From the NCBI GenBank assembly GCA_022264855.1, contig JABYQU010000012.1, positions 186,001-250,000 on the forward strand: DNA of 64,000 nt, in the 5' to 3' direction. A model generated the notes under the pieces. That model searched no databases. It had not been told where the DNA came from and was given only the letters and a program-made list of their open reading frames with translations. Shown here piece by piece: positions 61,470 through 64,000 of the stretch; positions within the stretch are counted from its first letter, which is position 1, and every line of letters begins with the position of its first letter. The translations under genes and the position numbers were made by a program. The stretch is from Lenzites betulinus. Lineage: Eukaryota > Basidiomycota > Agaricomycetes > Polyporales > Polyporaceae.

Positions 61470-64000
61470 ATGCCTATCACCCGGAAAAAGACCAGTCGCT
61501 GGGCCAACCAACCCATCGCGGCTGATGAAGTATCCCCGGAGGTCGAAGAGGACCTCGTCGATGCAGCGTTACATGACGATCAAGCAGATCCGGAAGGAGG
61601 GCATGCGCAACCGCATAATGAACCGACGCTATCGCCTCGCGGATCGTCGCCGCTGTCAGAACCACCTGCCGAGGATGCGCCTGCGGGCCAATCCTCAAGG
61701 AACACAGCTGGGACACTACGTATTGGAGACAGCCCAAGAACGTCGCCGGAAGGAGCCAACTTCATCGACGAACTCATGGGCATCGTTGACAAAGCGTCAA
61801 ACAGATATGCTGCCGTACATGAACAACTGATGGACTGCCTTCAGAGCCAGGAAGAGCTTGGAGCACGGTTCAATGGGCTAAGACAGGTAACCCTAAAACA
61901 ACAACTCAAACTACAAACCGCCATGGACGACATAAGGGCTAAGTATCCAACCCAACCCCACTCCGACACGCGGCAGACGACGTCCCCAACGCCGCCGCAG
62001 AATAACGCTCACGGGGCGACCGTCTACGCCAACCCCGACGATGTTCTTGAACGAAGTCGGAACGTACTGTTTCGCGAACGAGAAGGAGACGAGAACTCGT
62101 CGATGTACGGCCACCGCCAACATGCGCAAAACCGATTCCTGGCTCGTGAACACTACGAAGATGGAGTCCGCGAACGCAACCGCAAAGCAGAAGAATGGTG
62201 GCACCAGAGAGCTGGAGACAACATGACTCGCGCGGGCACGGCTGCAGCGCCTAACCCAGACGATAGTGACTCCTCCTCCTCGAGTAATCACAGTAGAAAT
62301 AATGATAATAGGTCGCGTAATAACGATCGTCGTGAACATGGGGATACCAACCGAGGGCGGGGCCGAGGCCGCGGTGGACGTCCGCCACCTGGTAGAGGCC
62401 GAGGAGATGGTGGCCAGGGGGGAGACCCGTCCGAGCCATCGTCGTCAGACCACGGGGAAAGTCACCGTGAACACTCCTCAGACGCGCATCGCCGAGGCCG
62501 TAACCGACCCCGAGACCGCTCGCCGTTCCGTCAGGACGCTACACGGAGCCCGACGTATTTACATGAGAACGACTACCCCCGCGACTCCAGTCGATGGAGT
62601 GACCCTAACGCGGAATACATCGAATCTCAACTACGTCATATTCGCCGTATGATCAGGGATCGTGTCGACAGGGACCCAGAGGAATTAACGGCCCTCAAGA
62701 ATCTAAAGGGAATACCCGCGCCTGATAAGTATGACGGGAAAGACGATGCGGAAGCATTCCTATCATGGTTGAAGCTCATGTTACGGTGGATGCAACTTAG
62801 TCGTATCACTGGGCACGGGCTGGATAGCGCACGAACCAATCTTATTGGTCAGTTCCTGACTGGAGCGGCCAGCGAGTGGTATGACGGCGTTGTCGACAAC
62901 ACTCACGTCACTGGGCGGATATGGGTGTTCGAAGATGCCATGTGTGCGATGTTCAAGAGATTTATACACCGCTCCACGGCTCGAGTAGCGGCCGATAAGT
63001 TTCACTCCGCCCGCTACCGTAAGGACGCGGGAGTACACGGTCTATGGGAATACATGATTAAATGGTCCCTCAAGATGCCAAAACAGCCTGACGATTACAC
63101 GTTCAACCGTAAATTCGTAGACGCGCTACCCGAAGAAATCTACGTACCTATGCTCACTAACCGAAATGTTTCGGTAGAGAAGACGCCGCCTAACTTGATT
63201 AAATTAGCGGCGTTGGACCAGGAAATGAGTAATAGAGTTGTCGAAGAACAACGCGCTGCTCACCGAAGATACGCGCCGCGGGAGGAGAACCGCACAAACA
63301 CCCAAGGGCGAACGCACCCTGGCGCCAACTCGCCGGCGAATACACGTACTCGCCCGGGCCATTCCTCGGTACGATTCACGAACGCACAACCGTCAGCAAG
63401 TCGCGTACAGCCGAGCAACGGCTCACGAGACAGAACGCCAAACACCTCGGGGAATCGATCATTTAACCCGTCCCGCATGGTCCGACCACCTGGGGTAGCC
63501 GCCCCTACCGCCGCGAACGTAGCGGCAAACAGCTCGACAGCCGCTGCTGTCTCCGCCAATAATTATGCTGCACCGCAAGGGAGCACTCACCGGAATCTGC
63601 AATGCTACAACTGCAAGGAATTTGGGCACATCGCTCCAAATTGTCCAAAGGCCGTGACGCCTAAGTTGCGCATGGCCAGGCCGGACCCAGTCGAGTCACA
63701 CGACGGCGATGATGGTTCGTCCCCTATGAACGCGGAAGAGATGGATAGCGGACCTAGTCAGAACATCGAAATATCCGATCAATACGAAGATGAGATATAT
63801 GAAGACGCGGTAGACGGTTCACAATATGAATCACCCGGAGAAGTACCTCTCGAAGATTATAGTGAGGACGACGACGGGCGAGAGCCGTGGTTCGGAATGA
63901 TGCGTCGTATTCGGGAACCGGAGGCGGAAGATAATGTCGTCCAAGGGGACCCGATGCGACCGTCCATCTGGCAGGCCACTATGAACGATTTCATTAACCC
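61470..64000 (+). CDS. Gag polyprotein of a Ty3/gypsy-type LTR retrotransposon (open at right edge)
   Basis: An uninterrupted frame of 843 codons from ATG 61470 to the last base of the window, with no stop. Residues 1-290 are polar and helical. About 290-330 is an RG-rich nucleic-acid-binding stretch (RGRGRGRGGRPPPGRGRGDG). Residues ~405-590 match the retrotransposon gag (capsid) domain, with IPAPDKYDGKDDAEAFLSWL and FLTGAASEWYDG, the classic W-Y-G spacing. A zinc knuckle CYNCKEFGHIAPNC (CX2CX4HX4C) starts at residue 712. An acidic tail follows. Pol (protease, reverse transcriptase, integrase) would lie to the right of the window, either fused or in another frame. The intact frame suggests a young and possibly active element. 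Confidence 0.92.
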   Translation, partial: MPITRKKTSRWANQPIAADEVSPEVEEDLVDAALHDDQADPEGGHAQPHNEPTLSPRGSSPLSEPPAEDAPAGQSSRNTAGTLRIGDSPRTSPEGANFIDELMGIVDKASNRYAAVHEQLMDCLQSQEELGARFNGLRQVTLKQQLKLQTAMDDIRAKYPTQPHSDTRQTTSPTPPQNNAHGATVYANPDDVLERSRNVLFREREGDENSSMYGHRQHAQNRFLAREHYEDGVRERNRKAEEWWHQRAGDNMTRAGTAAAPNPDDSDSSSSSNHSRNNDNRSRNNDRREHGDTNRGRGRGRGGRPPPGRGRGDGGQGGDPSEPSSSDHGESHREHSSDAHRRGRNRPRDRSPFRQDATRSPTYLHENDYPRDSSRWSDPNAEYIESQLRHIRRMIRDRVDRDPEELTALKNLKGIPAPDKYDGKDDAEAFLSWLKLMLRWMQLSRITGHGLDSARTNLIGQFLTGAASEWYDGVVDNTHVTGRIWVFEDAMCAMFKRFIHRSTARVAADKFHSARYRKDAGVHGLWEYMIKWSLKMPKQPDDYTFNRKFVDALPEEIYVPMLTNRNVSVEKTPPNLIKLAALDQEMSNRVVEEQRAAHRRYAPREENRTNTQGRTHPGANSPANTRTRPGHSSVRFTNAQPSASRVQPSNGSRDRTPNTSGNRSFNPSRMVRPPGVAAPTAANVAANSSTAAAVSANNYAAPQGSTHRNLQCYNCKEFGHIAPNCPKAVTPKLRMARPDPVESHDGDDGSSPMNAEEMDSGPSQNIEISDQYEDEIYEDAVDGSQYESPGEVPLEDYSEDDDGREPWFGMMRRIREPEAEDNVVQGDPMRPSIWQATMNDFIN

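Overview
The window is nuclear DNA of a filamentous basidiomycete, most likely an Agaricomycete. Genes have many short (about 45-80 bp) GT-AG introns, dense and GC-rich coding sequence, and basidiomycete-type versions of familiar proteins. All gene models below were spliced by hand from the sequence. For most complete genes the summed exon lengths are a multiple of three.

Left part (1-5.3 kb): the N-terminal half of a Zn(II)2Cys6 transcription factor runs off the left edge on the minus strand. Next to it lies a 1.1 kb element bounded by inverted repeats, then a gene-poor stretch with exon-like minus-strand frames I could not assign.

Central gene-rich part (5.3-43.8 kb): zinc alcohol dehydrogenase, a single-pass membrane protein, histone H3 (with two extra residues between K27 and K36), a 121-aa hydrophilic protein, a homeodomain factor, a lysine methyltransferase, a GON7-type KEOPS subunit, mitochondrial uL2 and RVB2 back to back, an unresolved region at 19.5-22.5 kb, an SR-like nuclear protein, ribosomal proteins eL21 and uS4 back to back, a secreted SGNH/GDSL hydrolase, a GH20 hexosaminidase, a TRF4/Cid14 poly(A) polymerase, enolase, a proline-rich unknown protein, a GH47 alpha-mannosidase, a TauD-type (xanthine-type) dioxygenase and a centrin. 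Most are housekeeping genes for translation, chromatin, RNA surveillance, glycolysis and glycan processing. They form no single pathway; the only obvious functional pairs are the divergent ribosomal-protein and uL2m/RVB2 promoters.

Right part (43.8-64 kb): a C2H2 zinc-finger regulator sits alone between two GC-rich, gene-poor tracts of about 5 kb each. Beyond it are unassigned minus-strand exons, a young non-autonomous LTR retroelement (two 209-bp LTRs differing at two sites, perfect 5-bp target duplication, polypurine tract), and a second LTR-type element whose long Gag frame is still open at the right edge.

The least expected observations are the lengthened H3 tail, the complete non-autonomous LTR element carrying a small AT-hook/CxxC frame, and the inverted-repeat element upstream of the Zn2Cys6 gene.
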